From: Actinokineospora terrae
GTDB taxonomy: Bacteria > Actinomycetota > Actinomycetes > Mycobacteriales > Pseudonocardiaceae
Length of the DNA stretch: 61,368 nt
Assembly: GCF_900111175.1 (NCBI RefSeq)
Contig: NZ_FOGI01000019.1
Location: 13,003-74,370, forward strand
Direction of reading: 5' to 3'
The notes beneath the pieces were generated by a model, which saw nothing but the letters and a program-made list of their open reading frames with translations, did no database searches and was not told where the DNA came from. Positions 42,600 to 50,671 of this stretch are shown in pieces. The number at the start of each line of letters is the position of its first letter. The stretch's first letter is position 1. The position numbers and the translations under genes were made by a program.

Positions 42600-42709
42600 T
42601 CCACGGCGCGGCCGGGAGCACCGCTCCCCACGGTCACGCGCCCACGTCCGCCGTGCCAGGCCGCGTCACACCTGCGGGTCCAGTGCCCGCGACATACCCC
42701 CCGAAATAG

Positions 42710-42752
42710 CGGGTGACCCCGCCTCCGACGCCTCTCGCGTCGCGGTCACCCG
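42710..42752. repeat. Inverted repeat upstream of the chaplin-like gene
   Basis: cgggtgacc (42710-42718) and ggtcacccg (42744-42752) enclose a second small stem (gacgc / gcgtc). This sits 35 bp before the large secreted-protein gene and after the stop at 42599, and could be a terminator for the first gene or an attenuator for the second. Confidence 0.6.
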
Positions 42753-42786
42753 TGCCTGCTCACCCCAGATGAAGGAGAAACACCAG

Positions 42787-45700
42787 ATGCAGACCTGGGC
42801 TAAGCGCGGATTCCAGACCGCGCTGGTCACCGGTGGCTTGCTGATGCTGGGCACCGGCATCGCCTCCGCGGACGACAACATCAACCCCGACCACACGCCG
42901 CAGTCGGCGCTGGACGCGAAGATCGTTGTCGACGGCCGCGTGCAGAACAACTCCATCGGCACGGTCCTCGGCGACAAGCACCTGCCGGAGGTCAACCGCA
43001 CCATCTCCACCAGCCCGCGCGAGGTCCTCGCCGCGGTGCCCGGCGGCTCGCTCGTCACCCCGCTGGCCGAGACCGCGACCCAGCGGCTGGCCACCGACCA
43101 GAACGCCCCGCTGCGCGGCAACAAGATCGTCAGCGGTGTCGCCGTCCCGGTCGACGTGTCCGGCAACGCGATCGCCCTCGGCGGCGACTCGTCGGTCACC
43201 AACGACTCCACCCAGGAGACCTCGATCTCCCGCCCGGTCACCACGACCGGCGAGGACCGCGCCATCGCGGGCAACATCATCGGCCTCGACTACACCGCGC
43301 CGGTGCAGGTGACCGGCAACGCGGTCAGCGTCGCCGGTGACGCCGAGACCGAGAACACCGCCACCCAGAGCTCCACCGTGGACGGCGACTACACCACCAA
43401 CGGCGCCGACGGGGCCATCTCCGGCAACGTCGTCGGCAGCCACGCCACCACCCCGGTGCAGCTCAACGGCAACGCGATCGCCGCGGGCGGCAACGCCGAC
43501 GCCGAGTCGACCACCACCTCCGACAGCCTCGTCGGCGGCGTCGTCTACACCGACGGCACCGACAGCACCCTGTCCGGCAACGGCGGGCTCGTCCCGCTGG
43601 CCGCCCCGGTGCGCGGCACCGGCACCGCCCTCGGCGTGCTGGGCCAGGCGGAGTCCGACTCGATCAACTCCACCACCGCGCAGGCGGGCCAGGAGAGCCC
43701 CGACTTCGCGGGCAACCCGGTCTACGTGCACACCAACGGCACGGACTCCACCGGCGGCGGCAACATCCTGCAGCCGGGCATCGCCTCCCCGGTCACCTCG
43801 GACTGCACCTCCGCGGTCGTGGTCGGCCAGTCCGACGCGGTCTGCAGCTCGGACCTGGTGACCGGCGCGGGCGGCGGCAACCGCACCGACGGCACCGACT
43901 CGGTGCTCGGCGGCGCCATCGGCGTCGTCCCGGTGTCGGCGGCGACCAGCGTGATCGGCAACGCCGGTGGCGTCATCGGCGACGCGTCGACCGACCAGAA
44001 CAACGTCATCGACACCAGCTCGGGCGGCACCGCGATCACCCGCGGCAACGACAGCGTCCTCGGCGGCTCGCTGATCAACGGCCCGGTGTCGGCCCCGATC
44101 GACTCGTGCGCCAACGGCGGCGTCGTGGTCGGCGACTCCGACATCGCCTGCGAGAACATCACCACCACCAGCGCGGGCGGCGACGCCGGTACCGCCGGTG
44201 ACGACTCCGTCGGCGGCGGCAACTCGGGCCAGATCCCGGTGACCGCCCCGGCCGAGCTGATCGCCAACGGCGTCGGCGCCCTGGGTGACCAGGACATCTA
44301 CGCCACGGAGACCAAGTTCTCCAGCGCGGGCGGCGACGCCAACACCGCCGACGACGACGCGGTGCTCGCGGCCAACCTGGTCAACGCGCCGGTCTCCACC
44401 CCGCTGCAGGTGTTCGGCAACAGCGCGGGCGCGGTCGCCAACACCACCTCGGACACCGCGCTGGAGAACCAGATCAGCGCGGGCGGCCCGTCGAAGAGCA
44501 CCGGCATCGGCGGCACCGGCTCCGGCAACATCGCGCAGGCCCCGATCAGCAACCCGATCCAGGCCTTCGGCGCCGGGGTCAGCGCGCTGGGCAACGGCAA
44601 GGCGCAGGCCAGCAACGTCACCAACTCCACCACCGGTGACGTCGCCACCACCGACGGCTCGGACGGCAACCTGTCCGGCAACCTGATCACCGCCCCCATC
44701 GCGGGTGCCACCCAGGCCTTCGGCGACTCGGTCGCCGTCGCGGGTGACAACGAGGCTGGCGCCACCAACGACGTCACCACCTCGGCCGGCTCGTCGGCCA
44801 CCACCAACGGCAAGGACGGCAACCTCTCCGGCAACCTCATCGGTGCCCAGGCAGGCCCGCTCGTGCAGGCCTTCGGTGCCGCGGTCGCCGGTGTCGGCGG
44901 CGACAACAAGGCGAACTCCAGCTCGGTCAGCGCGACCAACGCCGGTGGCGACCTCACCACCAACGGCGACCACGGGTTCCTCTCCGGCACCCTGGCCGAC
45001 GTCCCGGCCGGTGCCTTCGTGCAGCCGCACGGCGACGCCGTGTCCGCGGTCGGCAGCGACGCGTTCGGCATCTCGGACAACAACACCTCCGGCCAGATCG
45101 GTGGCACCTCCGACACCAGCGGTCGCGGTGGCAGCCTGAACGGCATCCACCTCACCTCGCCGGTCCGCGGCAACGCCCCGGTCTACGACGTGCCGGTCGA
45201 GGTGGCCGCGGACGCGCTCACCTCCGCCACGCACACCAACACCGCGGTGGTCGGCGAGAACACGACCGACGAGGACGCCCCGCTGCGCCTGCCCACCGCC
45301 GGTGGCCTGGGCGTCACGGAGCTGCCCTTCGGCGGCGTGTTCGGCCTGCCCACGCAGCGCTCCGCCACCGGCAACCCGCTGGGCAGCCTGCTCGGCGGCG
45401 GCCTGTCCACCGGGAGCCTGACCGGCGGTGGCCTGCCGACCAGCAGCCTCACCGGCGGTGGCCTGCCCACCGGGAACCTGACCGGCGGCGGTCTCCCCAC
45501 CGGGAACCTGACCGGCGGCGGCCTGACCGGTGGCCTGCCCACCGACCTCGCCGGTGACCTCGTCGGCGGCGGCCTGCCCACCGCGGGCAACCTGCCGCTG
45601 CACGTCACCCCCGCGGGCCGCTCGCGCGCCGACGTCCCCGGCCTGAGCGACCTGCCGACCGACAACCTGGCCGGTGCCTTCTCCGGCAACCTGTTCCAGG

Positions 45701-45822
45701 CGCCGTCGCTGCACCAGCTCCCCGTCCAGACCCCGGCCCTGTCCGGCCTGGACACGACCTCCGCGCTGCCCGTGTCGTCGCTGACCGACACCCAGTCGCG
45801 CCTGTCGAACCTGTTCGGCTGA
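42787..45822 (+). CDS. Giant secreted chaplin-like repeat protein
   Basis: The 1,011-residue product has a signal peptide (residues 1-28, ending IASADD). Residues 109-840 contain about 14 imperfect repeats of some 50 residues, each built like LSGNLITAPIAGATQAFGDS...AVAGDN, followed by a Thr/Ser/Asn/Gly linker. The SGN-x(5-8)-P-x(4-8)-GN-x(5-8)-G core matches the chaplin domain of Streptomyces surface amyloids. Two repeats keep a cysteine pair (Cys340/Cys353 and Cys441/Cys455). Residues 867-938 are a tandem Gly-Leu-Pro-Thr array. No LPXTG or membrane anchor is seen. AAGGAG precedes the ATG. It is probably an assembled cell-surface protein; this is inference. Confidence 0.8.
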   Translation: MQTWAKRGFQTALVTGGLLMLGTGIASADDNINPDHTPQSALDAKIVVDGRVQNNSIGTVLGDKHLPEVNRTISTSPREVLAAVPGGSLVTPLAETATQRLATDQNAPLRGNKIVSGVAVPVDVSGNAIALGGDSSVTNDSTQETSISRPVTTTGEDRAIAGNIIGLDYTAPVQVTGNAVSVAGDAETENTATQSSTVDGDYTTNGADGAISGNVVGSHATTPVQLNGNAIAAGGNADAESTTTSDSLVGGVVYTDGTDSTLSGNGGLVPLAAPVRGTGTALGVLGQAESDSINSTTAQAGQESPDFAGNPVYVHTNGTDSTGGGNILQPGIASPVTSDCTSAVVVGQSDAVCSSDLVTGAGGGNRTDGTDSVLGGAIGVVPVSAATSVIGNAGGVIGDASTDQNNVIDTSSGGTAITRGNDSVLGGSLINGPVSAPIDSCANGGVVVGDSDIACENITTTSAGGDAGTAGDDSVGGGNSGQIPVTAPAELIANGVGALGDQDIYATETKFSSAGGDANTADDDAVLAANLVNAPVSTPLQVFGNSAGAVANTTSDTALENQISAGGPSKSTGIGGTGSGNIAQAPISNPIQAFGAGVSALGNGKAQASNVTNSTTGDVATTDGSDGNLSGNLITAPIAGATQAFGDSVAVAGDNEAGATNDVTTSAGSSATTNGKDGNLSGNLIGAQAGPLVQAFGAAVAGVGGDNKANSSSVSATNAGGDLTTNGDHGFLSGTLADVPAGAFVQPHGDAVSAVGSDAFGISDNNTSGQIGGTSDTSGRGGSLNGIHLTSPVRGNAPVYDVPVEVAADALTSATHTNTAVVGENTTDEDAPLRLPTAGGLGVTELPFGGVFGLPTQRSATGNPLGSLLGGGLSTGSLTGGGLPTSSLTGGGLPTGNLTGGGLPTGNLTGGGLTGGLPTDLAGDLVGGGLPTAGNLPLHVTPAGRSRADVPGLSDLPTDNLAGAFSGNLFQAPSLHQLPVQTPALSGLDTTSALPVSSLTDTQSRLSNLFG
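45403..45540 (+). repeat. 30-bp tandem coding repeat (Gly-Gly-Gly-Leu-Pro-Thr array)
   Basis: Four to five copies of a 30-bp unit, typified by accggcggcggcctgcccac, encode TGGGLPTGNL-type decapeptides near the C-terminus of the chaplin-like protein. Copies are close to identical at the DNA level, so copy number may vary between strains. Confidence 0.85.
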
Positions 45823-45840
45823 TAGCCCGCTAGTCGGAAG

Positions 45841-45872
45841 CGGCCCCCCGGAGCACCTGCTCCGGGGGGCCG
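45841..45872. terminator. Bidirectional terminator between chaplin-like and dioxygenase genes
   Basis: A perfect 14-bp stem (cggccccccggagc / gctccggggggccg) with a 4-nt loop lies 18 bp after one stop codon and 8 bp beyond the convergent one. Confidence 0.85.
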
Positions 45873-45879
45873 TTCCTCG

Positions 45880-46656
45880 TCAGCCGAACTGCCAGGACCG
45901 CTTGGCCAGCCCGTACCAGTAGCCGTCGATGACCGCGCGGTGCTGGACCTGACTGTCTACAGTGGCGCCGAGGGAGACGAACAGCGGCGCGAAGTGCTCG
46001 GTCCTGGGGTGCGCCAACCGCGCCGCCGGTGCCTTGCGCTGGAAGTCGACCAGCGCGTCCAGGTCGTGCGCCGCCACCGCCCGGTCCCCCCAGTCGTCGA
46101 ACTCGCTCGACCACGACGGCGGCGTGTGCGCGGCATCGCGACCCAGGTCGAGACCGGACAGGTTGTGCGTGAAGAACCCGCTGCCGATGATCAGCACACC
46201 CTCGTCGCGCAGCGGTGCGAGCCTGCGCCCGATCTCCACCAGGACGACCGGGTCCAACGTCGGCATCGAGATCTGCAGCACCGGCACATCGGCGTCGGGG
46301 AACATCTCGACCAGCGGCACGTAGGCGCCGTGGTCCAGTCCGCGCGCGGGGTCGTCGGCGACGGGGGTGGCCGGGGTGCGCAGCAGCTTGCGCACCTGCT
46401 CGGCGAGCTCGGGTGCACCGGGCGCGGGGTAGCGGACCTGGTAGTAGCGCTGCGGGAATCCCCAGAAGTCGTAGGTGAGCGGCACGGTCGTCGTGGCCCC
46501 GATGGTCAGCGGCGCCTCTTCCCAGTGCGCGGAGACGATCAACACCGCCCTCGGCTTGCCCAGCTCCCCGGCCCACGCCGCCAACTGCCCAGTCCACAGC
46601 CCGTCATCCGCCAACGGCGGCGCGCCGTGACTGAGGTACAACACCGGTTGCGCCAT
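45880..46656 (-). CDS. DODA-type extradiol aromatic ring-opening dioxygenase (YgiD-like)
   Basis: The 258-residue protein belongs to the LigB/DODA superfamily: N-terminal PVLYLSHGAPPL, VLIVSAHWEE, GLDHGAYVPLVEMFP and IIGSGFFTHNL carry the conserved histidines of the metal site. Relatives cleave catechols or L-DOPA; the substrate is unknown. It lies 59 bp downstream of a MarR gene on the same strand, with a palindrome at 46672-46690 in the gap, so a substrate-sensing MarR control is likely. Confidence 0.9.
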   Translation of the reverse strand: MAQPVLYLSHGAPPLADDGLWTGQLAAWAGELGKPRAVLIVSAHWEEAPLTIGATTTVPLTYDFWGFPQRYYQVRYPAPGAPELAEQVRKLLRTPATPVADDPARGLDHGAYVPLVEMFPDADVPVLQISMPTLDPVVLVEIGRRLAPLRDEGVLIIGSGFFTHNLSGLDLGRDAAHTPPSWSSEFDDWGDRAVAAHDLDALVDFQRKAPAARLAHPRTEHFAPLFVSLGATVDSQVQHRAVIDGYWYGLAKRSWQFG

Positions 46657-46671
46657 GACCTCACCCCTGAT

Positions 46672-46690
46672 GGTTGAAACTTGAACAACC
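46672..46690. promoter_or_regulatory. Palindrome upstream of the dioxygenase gene
   Basis: GGTTGAAACTTGAACAACC has arms GGTTG/CAACC around an AT-rich centre, in strong contrast to the surrounding GC-rich DNA. It starts 16 bp before the dioxygenase ATG and is of the size bound by MarR dimers. Confidence 0.65.
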
Positions 46691-46715
46691 TATCACGACG
46701 TTCGGCCCGGCGCGG

Positions 46716-47066
46716 TTATTCCTGAGCCAGGTTCCGCACCATCCGCTCCAGCGTCCGCACCGTGGTGAGGTAGTCCTGCTCACTGATCCCGTCCGTCACG
46801 GCCTGCCGGACGCGCGCCACCCGAGCGGCCAACTCCGCCTTCGCCCGCTCCCCAGCCGGAGTGAGCCGATCACCCTCCACCCACCCGCGCCGCCGAACAC
46901 TCCGCAACGCCTCAGCCCCATCGAACGGCCCGGTATCCCCCGGCAACGCGTTGAGCACCTGCCACTCCCGGCGCGTGACATCGCCCAACTCCCGCTCGAA
47001 CGCCCGCTCGAGCTGCCCGTCCAACTCCTTGACCCAGTACCCGATCGGCCGCATGCCCAACTCCAT
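46716..47066 (-). CDS. MarR-family-like regulator
   Basis: The 116-residue protein looks like a winged-helix MarR regulator: dimerisation helix (PIGYWVKELDGQLERAFEREL), recognition region (VTRREWQVLNALPG ... ALRSVRRRGWVEGDRLTPAGER). It is shorter than typical MarR proteins (about 140). It is divergent from another MarR gene with a palindrome in the 32-bp gap, and it precedes the dioxygenase gene. Confidence 0.82.
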   Translation of the reverse strand: MELGMRPIGYWVKELDGQLERAFERELGDVTRREWQVLNALPGDTGPFDGAEALRSVRRRGWVEGDRLTPAGERAKAELAARVARVRQAVTDGISEQDYLTTVRTLERMVRNLAQE

Positions 47067-47070
47067 GTCT

Positions 47071-47090
47071 CTTTACAAGTACATGTAAAG
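47071..47090. promoter_or_regulatory. 20-bp palindromic operator between divergent MarR genes
   Basis: CTTTACAAGTACATGTAAAG has perfect arms CTTTACA/TGTAAAG around a six-base centre. It fills most of the 32 bp between the two start codons, so one occupied site would cover both promoters. Confidence 0.85.
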
Positions 47091-47098
47091 TAACATGC

Positions 47099-47542
47099 AT
47101 GGATGCCGTGTCCGAGGTCGAGCGCGCGATGGTCGCCATCCGCCGCCTGCAAACCCGCCGCACCCTCGCAGGCCCCCACGACCCCACGCTCACCCTGGTC
47201 GTCGACACCCTCGAGGCCGCAGGCCCCTGCACCATCACCGACCTGGCCGCCGCGCTCTCCGTGGACCAACCCCGAGCCAGCCGCCTCGCCGCCCGCGCCG
47301 TGACCGAAGGCCTAGCCCACCGGACCCCCTCCCAATCCGATGCCCGCCAAGTACTCCTCTCGCTGACTCCCGCAGGCCAAGCCCACGCCACCACCGTCCA
47401 CACCACCCGCCGCCAAATCTTCGCCCAAACCATGTCCACCTGGACCGACGAAGACCGCACCACCTTCGCCACCCTCCTCTCCACCTTCGTCGACTCCTAC
47501 ACCCAGGTAGTCCACGAACGGTCGACTCGGAGCAAGGACTAG
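47099..47542 (+). CDS. MarR-family transcriptional regulator
   Basis: The 147-residue protein has the MarR core: LVVDTLEAAGPCTITDLAAALSVDQPRASRLAARAVTEGLAHR and the wing RTPSQSDARQVLLSLTPAG. It probably binds the palindrome directly upstream. The ATG has no ribosome site; taaagt lies 7 bp before it, so the transcript may be leaderless. It converges with the XRE-receiver-LuxR gene, overlapping it by 4 bp. Confidence 0.9.
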   Translation: MDAVSEVERAMVAIRRLQTRRTLAGPHDPTLTLVVDTLEAAGPCTITDLAAALSVDQPRASRLAARAVTEGLAHRTPSQSDARQVLLSLTPAGQAHATTVHTTRRQIFAQTMSTWTDEDRTTFATLLSTFVDSYTQVVHERSTRSKD

Positions 47543-48510
47543 GCGGGATCGTGCTTCCTCAACAGTTCGAGCACCCGGCTCGCGTGAGCCATCCCGGTAG
47601 GAGCCGACGCCGCGTACACCGCCGCCTCGGTCCGGCGCTCGAACCCCAGCTTCCGCAGCAACGACGACACGTGGTTCTTCACCGTCTTCTCTGCCACGTA
47701 CAGGTAACCCGCGATCTGCCGGTTGGTCAGCCCCTTGGCGACCAGGTCGAGGATCTTCCGTTCTTGCTCGGTCAGGCTCGCGTAGCGGTGGTCACCCCGC
47801 GGCCCGAGATCCAGGCGGTCCACCAGGTCCCTGGCGCTGGCGAGATCGAGGAGGGAGCGCCCACTCGCGACAGTGCGGACGGCACTGACCAGGTCACCGC
47901 CCGAGGTCTGCTTGAGCACGTACCCGCTCGCGCCCGCCATGATCGCGCCGAAGAGGGCTTCGTCATCGGAGAACGAAGTGAGGATCAGGCACGCCGGTGG
48001 TGGGGTCATCGCCGACCTGATCGCTCGGCACACCGACACACCATCACCGTCCGGCAGCCGTAGGTCGAGGATCACCACCGTCGGCCGCACCGCGGGTATC
48101 CGCGCCAAAGCCTGCGTGACAGTCGCTGCCTCGCCGACCACCTCGATGTCCGACTCGACCTCGAGCAGCTGCCGCAGGCCGCGCCGGACCAGTTCGTGGT
48201 CGTCGACCAGGAAGACGGTCGTCGGTGGTCGTGGCTTCTCCTTGTCGTCTAGCTGCGAGCGGGCTGCTAGCAGTCGTCGCTCCCAGGCGGCGACGTCCCC
48301 ACCACATGCCTGGACGAAGGCCCGCAGTACGGCAGGGGTCGGCAAGGCCTGCCCGCTGGCGGCCTGGGACAGGACCGCAGGGGAATAGCCCGCCTTGCCC
48401 GCCATCTCCCGGTAGGTCGTGCCGGAACCCGCCCGCAGCTCTCGCAACCCGGTCGCGAACTCGGCAACCGGGCCATCCCGCGGGTCCAGTGGTTTCTCGG
48501 GTCGAGCCAT
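47539..48510 (-). CDS. XRE-receiver-LuxR hybrid response regulator
   Basis: The 323-residue protein joins three modules. Residues 15-80 are an XRE-type HTH (GLRELRAGSGTTYREMAGKAGYSPAVLSQAASG with FVQACGGDVAAWERR), typical of the HTH domain that opens actinobacterial signalling proteins. Residues 97-215 are a receiver with VDDHE and phospho-acceptor Asp149 (VVILDLRLPDGDGV). Residues 255-310 are a LuxR HTH (LTEQERKILDLVAKGLTNRQIAGYLYVAEKTVKNHV), DevR/NarL-like. GAGGAAC precedes the ATG. No histidine kinase is adjacent. Confidence 0.85.
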   Translation of the reverse strand: MARPEKPLDPRDGPVAEFATGLRELRAGSGTTYREMAGKAGYSPAVLSQAASGQALPTPAVLRAFVQACGGDVAAWERRLLAARSQLDDKEKPRPPTTVFLVDDHELVRRGLRQLLEVESDIEVVGEAATVTQALARIPAVRPTVVILDLRLPDGDGVSVCRAIRSAMTPPPACLILTSFSDDEALFGAIMAGASGYVLKQTSGGDLVSAVRTVASGRSLLDLASARDLVDRLDLGPRGDHRYASLTEQERKILDLVAKGLTNRQIAGYLYVAEKTVKNHVSSLLRKLGFERRTEAAVYAASAPTGMAHASRVLELLRKHDPA

Positions 48511-48574
48511 GCCCTGTTCCTCGAGTCGACCCGTGGGCCCCGGCGGTGGTCCGCCGGAGCCCACGGGTGTCACT

Positions 48575-48823
48575 TCACCAACGAGCCGGGCTCGTACCGC
48601 CGCGCCTGTTCGCGACTCCGGCACCAACAGCGGCCAAGACGGCAGCCGCCGCGGCCGTGACCGGGCTGTGGCCTCTGCTCACCAGCAGTTCGACGTAGCA
48701 GCAGATGCCACCGAAGGTGACGAGCTGGAACGCAGGCGCGACCGCCGCGTGGGCGAGCCGGTCTCCGGGGGACTGTCGAGGCGGTCTGGCGGCGCGCCGC
48801 CAGAACCTGGGGGATGTGGACAT
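48575..48823 (-). CDS. Small membrane protein of unknown function
   Basis: The 82-residue product has two hydrophobic segments (FQLVTFGGICCYVELLVS and VTAAAAAVLAAVGAGVA), flanked by basic ends. GGAAGGCG precedes the ATG, supporting translation. It lies 64 bp upstream of the XRE-receiver-LuxR gene on the same strand and may be cotranscribed; a role in its signalling is only a guess. No family was recognised. Confidence 0.6.
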   Translation of the reverse strand: MSTSPRFWRRAARPPRQSPGDRLAHAAVAPAFQLVTFGGICCYVELLVSRGHSPVTAAAAAVLAAVGAGVANRRGGTSPARW

Positions 48824-49149
48824 CGAGACGCCTTCCTGAGCTTCCGGGATGGGGCCGCGGTCCGTTCCGGGGGAACCAGCCCGTCGAGTAGGCGCTCGAC
48901 GGGCAACCCGATGCGTACCGCGCACGGTCGATCATGGTGGATCGCCGGGGCGCGCACCAGACCTCAGCGCCGAGTGGCGGTGGTGGTTGTTTGGCCGACT
49001 GCGGCTGTGATCGGGCCGGATTCCCCTACAGGTGGCGCACAGCTGCGGAAATGATCGGGGCAGAGACTGGGCCGCGTTCTTTCCGGGATGGGGCCGCTGA
49101 CTCGCGGTGGTCCCCCGTAGGCGCGGGGGACCACCACTTTTGCTCCCGG
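48824..49149. other. Gap between dnaB and the small membrane protein gene
   Basis: This 326-bp region has no convincing gene. It contains a 17-bp direct repeat (ttccgggatggggccgc at 48842-48858 and 49081-49097) and the dnaB terminator hairpin at 49106. It must also hold the promoter for the leftward gene pair at 48823. Confidence 0.7.
49106..49135. terminator. Hairpin terminator after dnaB
   Basis: An 11-bp perfect stem (ggtggtccccc / gggggaccacc) with an 8-nt loop lies 15 bp beyond the dnaB stop. On the plus strand it is followed by acttttg, so it could work in both directions. Confidence 0.8.
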
Positions 49150-50523
49150 TCAGCCCTGGGCGAGGTCGGCGAAGCGGCTGTAGTGGAGTTGGTGGGCTAC
49201 TACGACGGTGGCGGTGGGGCCTGCTCGGTGTTTGGCGAGGATGAGGTCGGCCTCGCCTGCTCTGGGGTCGTCGCGCTCCCAGGCGTCGGGGCGGTTGATG
49301 AGGATGACCATGTCGGCGTCTTGTTCGAGGGAGCCGGATTCGCGCAGGTCGGAGAGCATGGGGCGTTTGTCGGTGCGCTGTTCGGGGCCGCGGTTGAGCT
49401 GGCTGATGGCGATGACCGGGACCTCGATCTCCTTGGCCAGGAGCTTGAGCTGGCGGGAGAACTCGGAGACTTCCTGCTGGCGGGACTCGACGCGCTTGCC
49501 GGAGCTCATCAGCTGGAGGTAGTCGACGACCACCAGCTTGAGGTCGTGGCGCTGCTTGAGCCGACGGGCCTTGGCGCGGATCTCCATCATGGTCATGTTG
49601 GGCGAGTCGTCGACGAACATGGGGGCCTCGCTGATCTCGCTCATCCTGCGGGCGAGGCGGGTCCAGTCGTCGTCGGTCATCCGGCCGCCGCGCATGTCGC
49701 CGAGGCGGATCTTGGCCTCGGCGGAGAGCATGCGCATGGTGATCTCGGTGCGGCTCATCTCCAGCGAGAAGATGACGCTGGCCATGCCGTGCTTGATGGA
49801 GCAGGAGCGGGCGAAGTCGAGGCCGAGGGTGGACTTGCCGACGCCAGGGCGGGCGGCGACGATGATCATCTGGCCGGGGTGCAGGCCGTTGGTGATCTCG
49901 TCGAGGTCGACGAAGCCGGTGGGGATGCCCAGCGAGCTGCCGCCGCGGGAGGCGATGGCGTCGATCTCGTCCATGGTGGGCTGCAGCAGGTCCTCGAGCG
50001 CGACGTAGTCCTCGCTCATGCTGCGCTCGGTCACCTCGTAGATCGAGGCCTGCGCGCGGTCGACGATCTCGGTGACGTCGGCGCCCTCCGCGCCCTGGTA
50101 GCCCAGCTGCACGATCCGGGTGCCCGCCTCGACCAGCCGCCGCAGGATGGCCTTCTCGGCGACGATCTCCGCGTAGTACCCGGCGTTGGCCGCGGTCGGC
50201 ACGATGGAGATGAGCGTGTGCAGGTACGGCGCGCCGCCGACCTTGCGCAGTTCGGCGCGGCGTTCCAGCTCGGCGGAGACGGTGATCGGGTCGGCAGGCT
50301 CGCCCCTGCCGTAGAGGTCGAGCACGCAGTCGTAGACGATCTGGTGCTTGGGCAGGTAGAAGTCGCCGGGGCTCAGCGCCTCGACGACATCGGCGATGGC
50401 GTCCTTGGACAGCATCATGCCGCCGAGCACGCTCTGCTCGGCGCGCAGGTCTTGCGGGGGCTTGCGGTCCATCCCGTGCTCGCCGGGCTCCGGCGGCAGG
50501 GAGTGGTCGTCGGCCAGCGCCAC
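49150..50523 (-). CDS. dnaB: Replicative DNA helicase DnaB
   Basis: The 457-residue protein has the N-terminal DnaB domain (PPQDLRAEQSVLGGMMLSKDAI), Walker A AARPGVGKSTLGLDFA, Walker B LVVVDYLQLM, and the ISQLNRGPEQR and DLRESGSLEQDADMV motifs. No intein interrupts the Walker motif, unlike many mycobacterial dnaB genes. GTG start after AGGAGGGG. It unwinds DNA at replication forks after loading by DnaA/DnaC-like factors. Its upstream region holds multiple DnaA boxes. Confidence 0.97.
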   Translation of the reverse strand: MALADDHSLPPEPGEHGMDRKPPQDLRAEQSVLGGMMLSKDAIADVVEALSPGDFYLPKHQIVYDCVLDLYGRGEPADPITVSAELERRAELRKVGGAPYLHTLISIVPTAANAGYYAEIVAEKAILRRLVEAGTRIVQLGYQGAEGADVTEIVDRAQASIYEVTERSMSEDYVALEDLLQPTMDEIDAIASRGGSSLGIPTGFVDLDEITNGLHPGQMIIVAARPGVGKSTLGLDFARSCSIKHGMASVIFSLEMSRTEITMRMLSAEAKIRLGDMRGGRMTDDDWTRLARRMSEISEAPMFVDDSPNMTMMEIRAKARRLKQRHDLKLVVVDYLQLMSSGKRVESRQQEVSEFSRQLKLLAKEIEVPVIAISQLNRGPEQRTDKRPMLSDLRESGSLEQDADMVILINRPDAWERDDPRAGEADLILAKHRAGPTATVVVAHQLHYSRFADLAQG

Positions 50524-50671
50524 GGACAGCCCCTCCTAGCAAGACTCGGTGGTTCGCGGACCCTAGGTCGTCGGTACGACATTCGGGTGGTGGTCTACCA
50601 CCACGCGTCGGGTCGCCAGGCGACGCTAGGACCCCCGAACAGCCCCTTGCAAACCACGGTGGGGACGGTTC

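Noticed and set aside
42760..45714. 984-codon frame antisense to the chaplin-like gene
   Set aside because: Mirror of a repetitive GC-rich gene. The sense frame has a signal peptide, a ribosome site and family-like repeats; the antisense frame has none.
49150..50523. Possible intein in dnaB
   Set aside because: Walker A and flanking DnaB motifs are contiguous and the length (457 residues) is that of an intein-free helicase.
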